DNA from: Capnocytophaga sp. oral taxon 863 str. F0517
GTDB taxonomy: Bacteria; Bacteroidota; Bacteroidia; Flavobacteriales; Flavobacteriaceae
Direction of reading: 5' to 3'
NCBI RefSeq assembly: GCF_000466425.1
Contig: NZ_KE992175.1
Location: 1 to 32,463 of the forward strand
Length of the DNA: 32,463 nucleotides
The notes under the pieces are model-generated. The model searched no databases and had not been told where the DNA came from. It saw nothing but the letters and a program-made list of their open reading frames with translations. The translations under genes and the position numbers were made by a program. This document shows positions 9,361 through 16,552 of the stretch, piece after piece (position 1 is the stretch's first letter; every line of letters begins with the position of its first letter).

Positions 9361-9591
9361 TTAGTTTTTAAGCGATTCCATTAGTTCATCAACAGTAGCA
9401 TACTTTTTCTTATTTTTATCCTTAGCCATGGCCTCCGCTTCCTTCATGGCTTGTAATGTCAGCTTATTAGGAATATAACTTTCCTCTTCTTTAGGCTGTC
9501 TACCATATTCAAAATCAATATTCATTTCTTTGAATAAAGAGGTTAGTATATTGATTTGGCTTTGGGTTTTAGGGTAAACTAATAGGCACAT
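9361..9591 (-). CDS. Antitoxin of the YafQ-type module
   Basis: A 76-residue protein. The C-terminal half has the RelB/DinJ-like tail pattern: a P-N-K-L-T-L-Q-A-M-K-E-A-E helix, a lysine-rich linker, then Y-A-T-V-D-E-L-M-E-S-L, which in this class wraps around the toxin. The N-terminal half (L-L-V-Y-P-K then a helix) looks like a beta-alpha unit and I cannot confirm a ribbon-helix-helix fold. Position, size and the adjacent toxin support the call. A tandem 10-bp direct repeat just before the start is a candidate site for autoregulation. Confidence 0.8.
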   Translation of the reverse strand: MCLLVYPKTQSQINILTSLFKEMNIDFEYGRQPKEEESYIPNKLTLQAMKEAEAMAKDKNKKKYATVDELMESLKN

Positions 9592-9600
9592 ATTATCTAA

Positions 9601-9620
9601 TTTTAAAATCTTTTAAAATC
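9601..9620. promoter_or_regulatory. Tandem 10-bp direct repeat before the antitoxin gene
   Basis: The unit TTTTAAAATC occurs twice without a gap, starting 10 bases before the antitoxin start codon. Each unit contains the palindrome TTTTAAAA, so the two half-turn-symmetric sites are exactly one helical turn apart. This is a plausible operator; it could also be simple AT-rich repetition. Confidence 0.4.
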
Positions 9621-9633
9621 TAAGTTCATGGTT

Positions 9634-9680
9634 GTTTAAGTTTCGCAAGTATTATTCTTGCGAGGCTTAAATGAAAATAT
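9634..9680. repeat. Dispersed hairpin element, copy 1
   Basis: TTTAAGTTTCGCAAG (9635-9649) pairs with CTTGCGAGGCTTAAA (9657-9671), 15 bp with two G-T pairs and a seven-base loop, followed by TGAAAA. A related copy is at 24551-24592. It lies between the queA stop and the antitoxin start. There is no U-tract, so it is not a standard terminator. Confidence 0.55.
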
Positions 9681-9692
9681 ACCACAGCCTTC

Positions 9693-10742
9693 TTATATGA
9701 TGAGCATGGCGTCTCCGTAGGAGAAGAATTTGTATTTTTCTTTGACAGCCTCTTCATAAGCATCCATGATGAGTTCGTGTCCGGCGAAGGCAGAGACCAT
9801 CATCAGTAGGGTGGATTTGGGCGTATGGAAGTTGGTAATCATAGCGTTGGCCACTCCAAAGTCATAAGGTGGGAAGATGAACTTATTTGTCCAACCGATG
9901 AAAGGATTTAGGGTATTATGAGAGGAGACAGAGCTTTCCATAGCCCGCATAACGGTAGTACCGACAGCACATACGCGGTGTCCTCCTTCTTTGGCCTTAT
10001 TGACGGTATTGCAAGCCTCCTGAGGGATGATGATCTCTTCGCTATCCATTTTGTGTTTGGAGAGGTCTTCTACTTCCACGGGGTTGAAGGTGCCCAATCC
10101 CACATGTAGGGTAAGTTCGGCAAAGCTGATTCCTTTGATTTCGAGGCGCTTCATCAGCTGTTTGGAGAAGTGTAGTCCGGCGGTAGGAGCCGCTACAGCC
10201 CCTTCGTGTTTGGCATAGATGGTCTGGTAACGTTCCTCATCTTCGGGTTCTACGGGTCGGGTGATATACTTAGGCAGAGGGGTATGTCCCAGTTCTAAGA
10301 GTTTTTCACGGAAGCCCTCATAGGAGCCATCGAAGAGGAAGCGAAGGGTACGCCCGCGAGAGGTGGTATTGTCAATCACTTCAGCGACCAATTGTTCTTC
10401 CTTGTCGAAGAAGAGCTTGTTACCGATGCGGATTTTACGAGCAGGATCCACTAATACATCCCAAAGGCGTTGTTCTTTGTTGAGTTCGCGAAGGAGGAAT
10501 ACCTCTATTTTAGCGTTGGTTTTTTCTTTATGTCCGTAGAGGCGGGCAGGGAATACCTTGGTATTGTTAAGGACGAATACATCTCCGTCGTCGAAATAAT
10601 CAATTACATCTTTGAACAATTTGTGTTCGATAGTTCCTGTTTTTCGGTTAACGACCATAAGGCGTGCTTCGTCGCGGTTTTCACTAGGATACTCAGCTAA
10701 GAGTTCTTTAGGAAGGTTGAAGTTAAAGCTAGATAGTTTCAT
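9693..10742 (-). CDS. queA: S-adenosylmethionine:tRNA ribosyltransferase-isomerase
   Basis: A 349-residue enzyme that transfers and isomerises the ribosyl part of S-adenosylmethionine onto 7-aminomethyl-7-deazaguanine in tRNA, forming epoxyqueuosine. The N-terminal L-S-S-F-N-F-x-L-P-x-E-L-L-A-x-Y-P and the D-E-A-R-L-M-V segment are typical. So are A-A-P-T-A-G-L-H-F, the H-V-G-L-G-T-F block and the later [10 protein letters not shown] segment. Length is normal. A full promoter lies upstream on the minus strand. The rest of the queuosine pathway is not in the window. Confidence 0.96.
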   Translation of the reverse strand: MKLSSFNFNLPKELLAEYPSENRDEARLMVVNRKTGTIEHKLFKDVIDYFDDGDVFVLNNTKVFPARLYGHKEKTNAKIEVFLLRELNKEQRLWDVLVDPARKIRIGNKLFFDKEEQLVAEVIDNTTSRGRTLRFLFDGSYEGFREKLLELGHTPLPKYITRPVEPEDEERYQTIYAKHEGAVAAPTAGLHFSKQLMKRLEIKGISFAELTLHVGLGTFNPVEVEDLSKHKMDSEEIIIPQEACNTVNKAKEGGHRVCAVGTTVMRAMESSVSSHNTLNPFIGWTNKFIFPPYDFGVANAMITNFHTPKSTLLMMVSAFAGHELIMDAYEEAVKEKYKFFSYGDAMLII

Positions 10743-10768
10743 TTTTGTATCAAGAGCGTTTAAGTGTG

Positions 10769-10800
10769 CAAATATACGACTTTTTAAAGGGTGTTGTCAA
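10769..10800 (-). promoter_or_regulatory. Promoter for queA
   Basis: On the minus strand TTG (10800-10798), 21 bp spacer, TATATTTG (10776-10769). Transcription would start near 10763, about 20 bases before the queA start codon. Confidence 0.65.
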
Positions 10801-10812
10801 GCATTTCTTGAA

Positions 10813-11334
10813 TTATTTTATTTTCTCCTTGATTTTTTCTACGATCTGCTCGGGGCTTAGCCCATGGCAAGGGAGGATAAAATGCGCTTGGGTATAGAAA
10901 GGGAAGCGCTCGAAGAGGTGTTTGTTAAGGAATTCCTCCATATCTTTTTCAGACAGATGGGCGATGAGGGGTCGTTGCTGCTTTTGGGGGAGTAGGCGCA
11001 GCAGCAGGTCGGCTGTGGGGAGTTGTAGATAGAAGGAATAAGGGGAGGCTGCGCGTACAAGTTCCATGGCTTCTCCATAGCATGGGGTACCTCCCCCTAG
11101 GGCAATGACCATAGCAGTGGGGGAGGCGAGGAGCTCCTTGAGGTAGGTTTGTTCTTGTTTTCTAAAATAGATTTCTCCCTTTTGGCTGAAGATCTCGGGA
11201 ATACTTTTTCCTTCTTGGCGAGCGATAAAGTGGTCTAAATCCTCAAAAGGCAGGCTGAGGGAGTGCGCCAAGAGGCGACCGATGGTGGATTTGCCACTTC
11301 CCATATAGCCTAAAAGAATAATTTTTTCATTCAT
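10813..11334 (-). CDS. aroK: Shikimate kinase
   Basis: A 173-residue P-loop kinase that phosphorylates shikimate in the chorismate pathway to aromatic amino acids. From M-N-E-K-I-I-L-L the Walker A G-Y-M-G-S-G-K-S spans residues 9-16, the shikimate-binding E-D-L-D lies at 31-34, and G-G-G-T-P-C at 80-85. The arginine-containing lid (K-Q-Q-R-P-L) follows. The open frame extends upstream to 11454, but the motif spacing of the family fits the ATG at 11334, and the extension overlaps the tRNA promoter. A -7-like box (TATTTTTG) sits on the minus strand at 11381-11388. Confidence 0.95.
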   Translation of the reverse strand: MNEKIILLGYMGSGKSTIGRLLAHSLSLPFEDLDHFIARQEGKSIPEIFSQKGEIYFRKQEQTYLKELLASPTAMVIALGGGTPCYGEAMELVRAASPYSFYLQLPTADLLLRLLPQKQQRPLIAHLSEKDMEEFLNKHLFERFPFYTQAHFILPCHGLSPEQIVEKIKEKIK

Positions 11335-11400
11335 AACGTACAGATTAACAAGTAGTTGTAAGAAATGTAGGAATAACATGCAAAAATAATCATTTTTTTG

Positions 11401-11431
11401 TTTGTTTATATAAAAAAAAGCTGTAATTTTG
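11401..11431 (+). promoter_or_regulatory. Promoter for the tRNA cluster
   Basis: TTTG (11401-11404), 19 bp spacer, TAATTTTG (11424-11431). The first tRNA begins 40 bases downstream. This is one of the clearest consensus promoters in the window. Confidence 0.75.
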
Positions 11432-11470
11432 CACCCGCAATAAAGCACTTGCAAGGTGCATTTTCTGAAG

Positions 11471-11543
11471 GACTTGGTAGCTCAGTTGGTAGAGCACAAC
11501 ACTTTTAATGTTGGGGTCCTGGGTTCGAGCCCCAGCCAGGTCA
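11471..11543 (+). tRNA. tRNA-Lys (anticodon TTT), copy 1
   Basis: A 73-base cloverleaf. The acceptor stem GACTTGG/CCAGGTC has one G-T pair, the anticodon loop is CTTTTAA with anticodon TTT, and the T arm contains TTCGAGC. Discriminator A; CCA is not encoded. First gene of a four-tRNA cluster. Confidence 0.97.
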
Positions 11544-11568
11544 CATAATTATTCATTGAAATAGATGC

Positions 11569-11641
11569 GACTTGGTAGCTCAGCTGGTAGAGCACAACAC
11601 TTTTAATGTTGGGGTCCTGGGTTCGAGCCCCAGCCAGGTCA
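11569..11641 (+). tRNA. tRNA-Lys (anticodon TTT), copy 2
   Basis: A 73-base cloverleaf that matches copy 1 except for one base in the D loop (AGCTGG instead of AGTTGG). Anticodon loop CTTTTAA. It begins 25 bases after copy 1, consistent with local duplication. Confidence 0.97.
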
Positions 11642-11657
11642 CAGGAAAGATTTTATT

Positions 11658-11730
11658 GACTCGGTAGCTCAGTTGGCAGAGCACGACACTCTTAATGTTG
11701 GGGTCGTGGGTTCGAGGCCCACCCGGGTCA
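11658..11730 (+). tRNA. tRNA-Lys (anticodon CTT)
   Basis: A 73-base cloverleaf. Acceptor stem GACTCGG/CCGGGTC, anticodon loop CTCTTAA with anticodon CTT reading AAG. D and T arms resemble the two TTT copies, so it is probably a diverged duplicate with a shifted anticodon. Confidence 0.95.
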
Positions 11731-11778
11731 CAAGTTTTAGTCCTTGTGACTATTTTATTGTAAATTTAGTTTTACCTT

Positions 11779-11862
11779 GCCTACGTGGAGAAATTGGTAG
11801 ACTCGCCATCTTGAGGGGGTGGTGCTCGTTAGGGCGTGCTGGTTCGAATCCAGTCGTAGGCA
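11779..11862 (+). tRNA. tRNA-Leu (anticodon GAG)
   Basis: An 84-base class II tRNA. Acceptor stem GCCTACG/CGTAGGC, anticodon stem CCATC/GGTGG with loop TTGAGGG and anticodon GAG, then a long variable arm (TGCTCGTT...GGGCGTG region) and a T arm containing TTCGAATC. Confidence 0.95.
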
Positions 11863-11866
11863 CAAG

Positions 11867-11899
11867 AATCCTTAGTATTCATTACTAAGGATTTTTTGT
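11867..11899 (+). terminator. Terminator of the tRNA cluster
   Basis: A perfect 11-bp stem AATCCTTAGTA/TACTAAGGATT (11867-11877 and 11883-11893) with loop TTCAT, followed by TTTTGTTTT. Classical intrinsic terminator, starting four bases after tRNA-Leu. Confidence 0.9.
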
Positions 11900-11916
11900 T
11901 TTATACCTCAAAGGAT

Positions 11917-12519
11917 ATGCTTACCGACTTTTTAGAGAAAGATCATCAGCTATTAGTGGCTATCAACCAAACAGGAACGGTTGCTTGGGATGCCTTTTGG
12001 CTTCTGATTACCAATGCTTGGAATTGGATTCCCTTTTTTGCCCTTGTGCTGTGGGCTAATTTCTACTTCTTCCCCAAAAGGGAGGCTTGGCGTATCTTTG
12101 GCTATGCCATAGGTACCTTGCTTTTTACCGTACTGCTGACCAATACCACCAAGGAGTTGGTCGGGCGGCTTCGTCCGTTGCATACCCAAGTGCTTATCCC
12201 TCAATTGCGTGTGATAATAGGGGAGCGTGGTTATAGCTTTTTCTCAGGGCATACCAGCAATAGCTTTGCCTTGATGACCTTTTTGTATTTGGTTTTTAGA
12301 AAACGAATGAAATGGGCTTTTTGGCTTTTCTTTTGGCCGCTCCCGTATGCTTATAGTCGCTTGTACTTAGGGGTACATTTCCCTACCGATATTCTCGTGG
12401 GATGCTTGGTAGGGATCACTACGGCTCACTTAGGTTATTGGCTATACCGTCGGGGAAGGAAAAGCACTATGGCCAAAGATTCTCAGCAGAGAGCTCCTCT
12501 ACCTGACCAAAAATCTTAG
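11917..12519 (+). CDS. PAP2-superfamily membrane phosphatase
   Basis: A 200-residue integral membrane phosphatase, probably acting on lipid phosphates such as undecaprenyl pyrophosphate or phosphatidic acid. All three family motifs are present: K-X6-R-P at residues 79-87, S-G-H at 110-112, and S-R-X5-H-X3-D at 147-158. About five or six hydrophobic helices surround them. The first ATG at 11917 follows the tRNA terminator by about 20 bases; the frame is open upstream to a TTG inside the terminator, which cannot be a start. The last 53 bases overlap the 3' end of the convergent endonuclease gene. Confidence 0.87.
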   Translation: MLTDFLEKDHQLLVAINQTGTVAWDAFWLLITNAWNWIPFFALVLWANFYFFPKREAWRIFGYAIGTLLFTVLLTNTTKELVGRLRPLHTQVLIPQLRVIIGERGYSFFSGHTSNSFALMTFLYLVFRKRMKWAFWLFFWPLPYAYSRLYLGVHFPTDILVGCLVGITTAHLGYWLYRRGRKSTMAKDSQQRAPLPDQKS

Positions 12520-13345
12520 TAGCCAAATAAGGATTGTCGATAAAGGGATTGCGATTGCCTTGCGCTTGTTCTATTTCATTATTGCGTTGTAGCTCTAGCT
12601 CGGATACTTTGTCCTGAGCGTTCCACTTGAGCAATAGGCCTACTCCCTCGGTGCTAACATGGTGGAAGGGGAGGTTATACCTAAGGAACATATACAAGAG
12701 CATACGAGCCACATCGCCCTTATATTCGTCGGACGGATACCATGCTTTTCCCTTGTTCTTTCTACTGGCTTCTCCCTTACCATCGGTAAAGGGGAGGTTT
12801 CCCCGAGAGGAATTGACACTGCTGTCTATATAGTGTAGGTGATGCAGGTCACCCAAGGGCTGCTCGGGATCTCCATATTTTTTGATATAGCTCTGTGGGT
12901 AGATATGTTCGGTATTGATACTTCCATCGGGCTGGTTCCGCTTCTGTACTTCGCTTTTGGAGCGGCTCTCTCCCGTATAGACTAATAGCACCTTATCAGG
13001 ATGATGAATATCCTTGTTGGCCTTTTCCAAGAAGGGATGCCTTCTGCCATAAGGGATAAAATGAGTATGCTTGGTGATGGTCAGCACCGCCAATGCTTCC
13101 TTTAGCTCATCTCCATTTTTAGAGAAATCTACCGACTGATAGTAGTACTTGAGCCGAGTAGGAATGGTCACTCTCTGATAGTTTTTCGGAGGGTGAGGCA
13201 GGTATAGTGCCTTTTGCTGGGCTAAGAGTTCCAGCTGCTGATAAGGATCTTGGTTCTTCATCAGCGAAAAGTCCTCTCCCTTGCAAGAGATGAATACCCA
13301 GAAAAAGGAGAAAAGGAAGGCTATATTTTTCATAAAGCTAAACAT
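12467..13345 (-). CDS. Exported endonuclease I family nuclease (lipoprotein)
   Basis: A 292-residue endonuclease I (EndA/NucM-type) protein. The active-site region N-T-E-H-I-Y-P-Q-S, the G-D-L-H-H-L motif, N-x-x-R-G-N-L-P-F, G-D-V-A-R-M and the C-terminal Q-G-N-R-N-P-F-I-D segment are all visible. These enzymes cut DNA non-specifically outside the cytoplasm, for nutrition or defence against DNA traps. The N-terminus M-K-N-I-A-F-L-F-S-F-F-W-V-F-I-S-C is a lipoprotein signal, so the protein is probably lipidated. Two starts are possible: ATG at 13345, which overlaps the tilS stop as TAATG, or ATG at 13333 with the tidier signal peptide. Co-translation with tilS is likely either way. Confidence 0.87.
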   Translation of the reverse strand: MFSFMKNIAFLFSFFWVFISCKGEDFSLMKNQDPYQQLELLAQQKALYLPHPPKNYQRVTIPTRLKYYYQSVDFSKNGDELKEALAVLTITKHTHFIPYGRRHPFLEKANKDIHHPDKVLLVYTGESRSKSEVQKRNQPDGSINTEHIYPQSYIKKYGDPEQPLGDLHHLHYIDSSVNSSRGNLPFTDGKGEASRKNKGKAWYPSDEYKGDVARMLLYMFLRYNLPFHHVSTEGVGLLLKWNAQDKVSELELQRNNEIEQAQGNRNPFIDNPYLATKIFGQVEELSAENLWP

Positions 13346-14649
13346 TATTTGAGTTTGATACAGAGTATATGTTGTGTATGTGGGGAGGGGCGGAAACGTT
13401 CGTCGGCACGTTTTCCGATGACCCAAAGGATTTGGTCGGTGCTATCGGTCAGCAACCATTGGTTTTCCTTGTCGTACATAGTGTATTTTTCATCCTTGAA
13501 GTACTTACGGAGTGTTTTTTTCTGTCCACCCATACCATAGGGGTAGAAGAGGTCTCCCTCCTTGCGTTTGCGCAGGCATAAGGGGAATTGTACCTTGTCC
13601 CTATCCACATAGAGGCACCCAGCCCCTGAGGCTTCCACCTCGTCCACCTGCTGCCAGCATAGGGCTATAGGATGGTTAATCTCTCCGGTTTCCGCTTGCA
13701 AATAGAAAGCCGTAGGAGCTACCTCACGGAGCCTACTGATAAGCCATTGCCCTCTGTTGGAGAGCAGCCGGTGGGTATCACTGGCAAGGTATTTACCTGT
13801 GTCGGCCTGCAAAAATCGTTCCAAAGACTCCACATCGAAGCCGTAGGGGGAAAGCAATTCGTGGAGTAAAAAACGCCTATGAGGATGTAAGCGGAGTTTT
13901 TCTATAAGAAAGATGGTAGGTTCCCCCTCCACGAAGCACTCTTGGCGGTAGCGTGCTATGCTCTCCTGTAGGAAATCATAGGTAAGCTGTAGGAGGGCTT
14001 GTGTTTTCTCAAAATTCTTAAAGAAAAGCGGATGTACCTCTTTGAGAATAGGGGAGAGGTGGTGGCGTATTTTGTTGCGAGTATAGGCATCGGAACTATT
14101 GGAACTATCCTCCCGCCAGCAGAGGGCTCTTTCGGTTGCAAAAGCGAGTATTTCTTCCCGAGAGAAAGGCAGCAAAGGGCGAAGGATAGCCCCATTGCGA
14201 GTGGGGATCCCTAAGAGTCCTTTGAGGCCTGTACCACGGGAGGTGTTGATCAGGAAGGTCTCCCAGGAATCGTTGGCCTGATGGGCGGTGAGGATATAGT
14301 CATAGCCCTGCTCCTGGCGTAGGGCTTCGAACCACTCGTAGCGCAGCACACGCGCTGCTAATTGAGTATTAAGTCCCTGTGCTTTGCCGTAAGCCTTGGT
14401 CTCAAAACGCTTTGTAACCAAAGGTACGGACAATTCTCGAGAGAGTGCCTCTACAAAGCGCTGATCTCCCTCGCTCTCCTCTCCTCTCAATTGGAAGTTG
14501 CAATGCGCCATCATAAAAGGAAGCTCCAGCTCATGGAGTAGATGGGCTAGCACCACGCTATCAATCCCCCCGCTGATGGTCAGAATTAGTTTCTTCTGCC
14601 ATAGGAAGGGAAAATGTTGTTGGAGATGATGTTGGAAAGCGGCTAACAT
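13345..14649 (-). CDS. tilS: tRNA(Ile)-lysidine synthetase
   Basis: A 434-residue enzyme that attaches lysine to C34 of the CAU-anticodon tRNA-Ile so that it reads AUA. The N-type PP-loop S-G-G-I-D-S is at residues 26-31, followed by the A-H-C-N-F-x-L-R-G-E-E-S-E-G-D segment and the H-Q-A-N-D-S motif. The C-terminal TilS domain extends to a normal full length. The gene follows the tRNA-Leu terminator by about 12 bases. Its stop overlaps the likely start of the endonuclease gene. Confidence 0.95.
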   Translation of the reverse strand: MLAAFQHHLQQHFPFLWQKKLILTISGGIDSVVLAHLLHELELPFMMAHCNFQLRGEESEGDQRFVEALSRELSVPLVTKRFETKAYGKAQGLNTQLAARVLRYEWFEALRQEQGYDYILTAHQANDSWETFLINTSRGTGLKGLLGIPTRNGAILRPLLPFSREEILAFATERALCWREDSSNSSDAYTRNKIRHHLSPILKEVHPLFFKNFEKTQALLQLTYDFLQESIARYRQECFVEGEPTIFLIEKLRLHPHRRFLLHELLSPYGFDVESLERFLQADTGKYLASDTHRLLSNRGQWLISRLREVAPTAFYLQAETGEINHPIALCWQQVDEVEASGAGCLYVDRDKVQFPLCLRKRKEGDLFYPYGMGGQKKTLRKYFKDEKYTMYDKENQWLLTDSTDQILWVIGKRADERFRPSPHTQHILCIKLK

Positions 14650-14660
14650 AGGGATATATT

Positions 14661-14696
14661 TAAAATAAAAAAGCTCTCAGAGCGTTCTGAGAGCTT
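14661..14696 (-). terminator. Terminator of tRNA-Leu (TAG)
   Basis: On the minus strand AAGCTCTCAG, six-base loop, CTGAGAGCTT, then a T-rich tail. The 10-bp stem (14671-14680 with 14687-14696) is perfect. It lies between tRNA-Leu and tilS, both minus strand. Confidence 0.88.
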
Positions 14697-14698
14697 AG

Positions 14699-14780
14699 TG
14701 CGGGTGATAGGACTCGAACCTACACACCTCACGGCACCAGATCCTAAGTCTGGCGTGTCTACCAATTTCACCACACCCGC
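14699..14780 (-). tRNA. tRNA-Leu (anticodon TAG)
   Basis: An 82-base class II tRNA read on the minus strand. Acceptor stem GCGGGTG/CACCCGC, anticodon stem CCAGA/TCTGG with loop CTTAGGA and anticodon TAG, a long variable arm and a T arm containing TTCGAGTC. Discriminator A; CCA not encoded. Confidence 0.96.
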
Positions 14781-14800
14781 GCGTGATTTTTAAGACATTG

Positions 14801-14830
14801 CAAAGGTACAACTATTTTTTGAATTGGCAA
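14801..14830 (-). promoter_or_regulatory. Promoter for tRNA-Leu
   Basis: On the minus strand TTG (14830-14828), 19 bp spacer, TACCTTTG (14808-14801). Predicted start near 14794, just before the tRNA. Confidence 0.65.
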
Positions 14831-14893
14831 GCAAAAATCAATAAATTTTCTAATTATTTTTCTATTGATTGAATATCAGCGAGTTGTATGTGT

Positions 14894-16114
14894 TTAAAGA
14901 AGCATTTTCATTGCTTTTTTCAGGCCACTGATCAGGCGATCGATCTCCTCAAGGGTGTTATAAACGGCGAAACTGGCACGAATAGTACCTGGAATGTGAT
15001 AAAATTCCATTACTGGCTGCGCACAGTGGTGGCCAGTGCGTACGGCTATACCCATTTGGTCAAGGAGTGTACCTACATCGTAAGGGTGGGCTCCATCGAC
15101 ATTGAAGGAGAGTACCCCAGCCTTGCGATCCAAGTCATGGGTACCATAGATGGTAATTCCCCCTAAGGCTTGGATTTGCTCATGCGCATACTTGAGCAGC
15201 GCGTGTTCGTGGGCGGTGATGTCGGCCATTCCTAAGGAATGCATATAGTCGATCGCCACTCCGTAGGCGATCCCCCCACAGATGTTAGGGGTACCCGCTT
15301 CCAACTTATAAGGAAGGTCGGCATAGGTAGTTCCCTCAAAGCAAACAGTCTTGATCATATCCCCTCCACCCTTGTAGGGAGGAAGCCTCTGGAGCCATTC
15401 CTCTTTTCCATAGAGGAAACCAATACCGGTAGGAGCGTACATCTTGTGCCCTGAAGCTACATAGAAATCGGCATCCAAGTCCTGTACATCAATGGCAAAG
15501 TGTGGGCAGCTCTGCGCCCCATCGATAAGGGTCACCGCACCTACACTATGGGCTAAGGCGATAATCTCCTTCACGGGGTGTATATTGCCCAAGGCATTGG
15601 ATACATGTTGGCAGCTGACCACCTTGGTGCGCTCAGAGAGCATAGCCTTGAAGTCCTCCATCAGGATCATCCCTTCTTGATCCACAGGGATAGGGCGCAC
15701 TACCGCTCCTGTGCGCTCGGCCAAGAGTTGCCAAGGGACGATATTACTGTGGTGCTCGGTAGTCAATACCAATATCTCATCTCCAGCCTTGACAAAAGGA
15801 GTAAGGCAAGTAGCCACCAAGTTGATTCCTTCGGTGGTACCACTGGTGAAGAGCACCTCATAAGATTTGGCAGCGTGGATATGCTTTTGGAGCTTTTGGC
15901 GAGCTACTTCATAGGCTTCGGTAGCCTCTTGACTAAGGGTATGTACTCCACGATGGATGTTTGCATTGTAGGTGGTGTAATAATGAACAATGCTGTCAAT
16001 GACCTGTTGGGGCTTTTGGGAAGTTGCTCCATTGTCAAAATATACTAAAGGATTTGAGCCTATCTTTCTCTCCAAGATAGGGAAATCACGACGAATTTCA
16101 GTGATAGATTTCAT
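14894..16114 (-). CDS. sufS: Cysteine desulfurase, SufS type
   Basis: A 406-residue PLP enzyme that removes sulfur from cysteine for iron-sulfur cluster assembly. The PLP lysine lies in S-G-H-K-M-Y-A-P-T-G (K224). The catalytic cysteine lies in R-T-G-H-H-C-A-Q-P (C364), in the short-loop setting of group II desulfurases. The E-H-H-S-N-I-V-P-W and I-D-G-A-Q-S motifs are present. The start was set at M-K-S-I-T-E-I rather than the longer frame at 16135, because family members begin there. The other suf genes are not adjacent, unlike in many Bacteroidota, so the SUF partners must be elsewhere. The rpmH terminator lies just upstream. Confidence 0.93.
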   Translation of the reverse strand: MKSITEIRRDFPILERKIGSNPLVYFDNGATSQKPQQVIDSIVHYYTTYNANIHRGVHTLSQEATEAYEVARQKLQKHIHAAKSYEVLFTSGTTEGINLVATCLTPFVKAGDEILVLTTEHHSNIVPWQLLAERTGAVVRPIPVDQEGMILMEDFKAMLSERTKVVSCQHVSNALGNIHPVKEIIALAHSVGAVTLIDGAQSCPHFAIDVQDLDADFYVASGHKMYAPTGIGFLYGKEEWLQRLPPYKGGGDMIKTVCFEGTTYADLPYKLEAGTPNICGGIAYGVAIDYMHSLGMADITAHEHALLKYAHEQIQALGGITIYGTHDLDRKAGVLSFNVDGAHPYDVGTLLDQMGIAVRTGHHCAQPVMEFYHIPGTIRASFAVYNTLEEIDRLISGLKKAMKMLL

Positions 16115-16144
16115 AAATGAATGGATTATAGGCAATAATAAAAA

Positions 16145-16181
16145 TACAAAAAAGGTGCTATCTATCTTCAGACGGCACCTT
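16145..16181 (-). terminator. Terminator of rpmH
   Basis: On the minus strand AAGGTGC (16181-16175), a 16-base loop region, then GCACCTT (16158-16152) followed by TTTTTGTATTTTT. It begins about 25 bases after the rpmH stop. Confidence 0.75.
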
Positions 16182-16205
16182 ACTTGTTACAGAAAGTTAT
16201 AAACA

Positions 16206-16364
16206 TTATTTCTTATGTCTTGGTTCAGAGGAAACAGTAAGTTTTTTTCTTCCTTTAGCTCTACGACGTGCCAATACTTTACGACCATTCGCCGTGGCCA
16301 TACGTTCTCTAAAACCGTGTTTATTTCTTCTTTTTCTCTTGGAAGGTTGAAATGTTCTTTTCAT
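16206..16364 (-). CDS. rpmH: Ribosomal protein L34 (bL34)
   Basis: A 52-residue basic protein of the large ribosomal subunit. The translation begins [12 protein letters not shown] and continues with [17 protein letters not shown] and R-R-R-A-K-G-R-K, the near-invariant L34 sequence. A short basic C-terminal extension follows (S-S-E-P-R-H-K-K), as is common in Bacteroidota. It has its own consensus promoter and terminator and so looks monocistronic. The usual neighbour rnpA is not next to it. Confidence 0.97.
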   Translation of the reverse strand: MKRTFQPSKRKRRNKHGFRERMATANGRKVLARRRAKGRKKLTVSSEPRHKK

Positions 16365-16441
16365 TGGATTGAATATTAATATCTTAAATTAAACGTTTAC
16401 TTGCTCTTAGCACTCTTCGCTCCCATAGAAGGAAAGCGGGG

Positions 16442-16473
16442 CAAAGGTACTATTATTTTTTGGAATGTACAAG
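16442..16473 (-). promoter_or_regulatory. Promoter for rpmH
   Basis: On the minus strand CTTG (16473-16470), 20 bp spacer, TACCTTTG (16449-16442). Predicted start near 16436, which gives a leader of about 70 bases before rpmH. Confidence 0.7.
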
Positions 16474-16498
16474 TATTTTTAAAATCTTTCTTGAAAAA

Positions 16499-16530
16499 TT
16501 TGTAGGATTGGAAATATTATGCTACTTTTG
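16499..16530 (+). promoter_or_regulatory. Promoter for rsmG
   Basis: TTTG (16499-16502), 20 bp spacer, TACTTTTG (16523-16530). Predicted start near 16537, 16 bases before the rsmG start codon. It is divergent from the rpmH promoter. Confidence 0.75.
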
Positions 16531-16552
16531 ACCTTCCTAATGGTTTATCTTT

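Noticed and set aside
11335-11454. N-terminal extension of shikimate kinase
   Set aside because: The extension has no family match and overlaps the tRNA promoter region; the Walker A spacing fits the ATG at 11334.
11673-11888. Open reading frame across the tRNA genes
   Set aside because: It overlaps tRNA-Lys, tRNA-Leu and the terminator, so it is not a gene.
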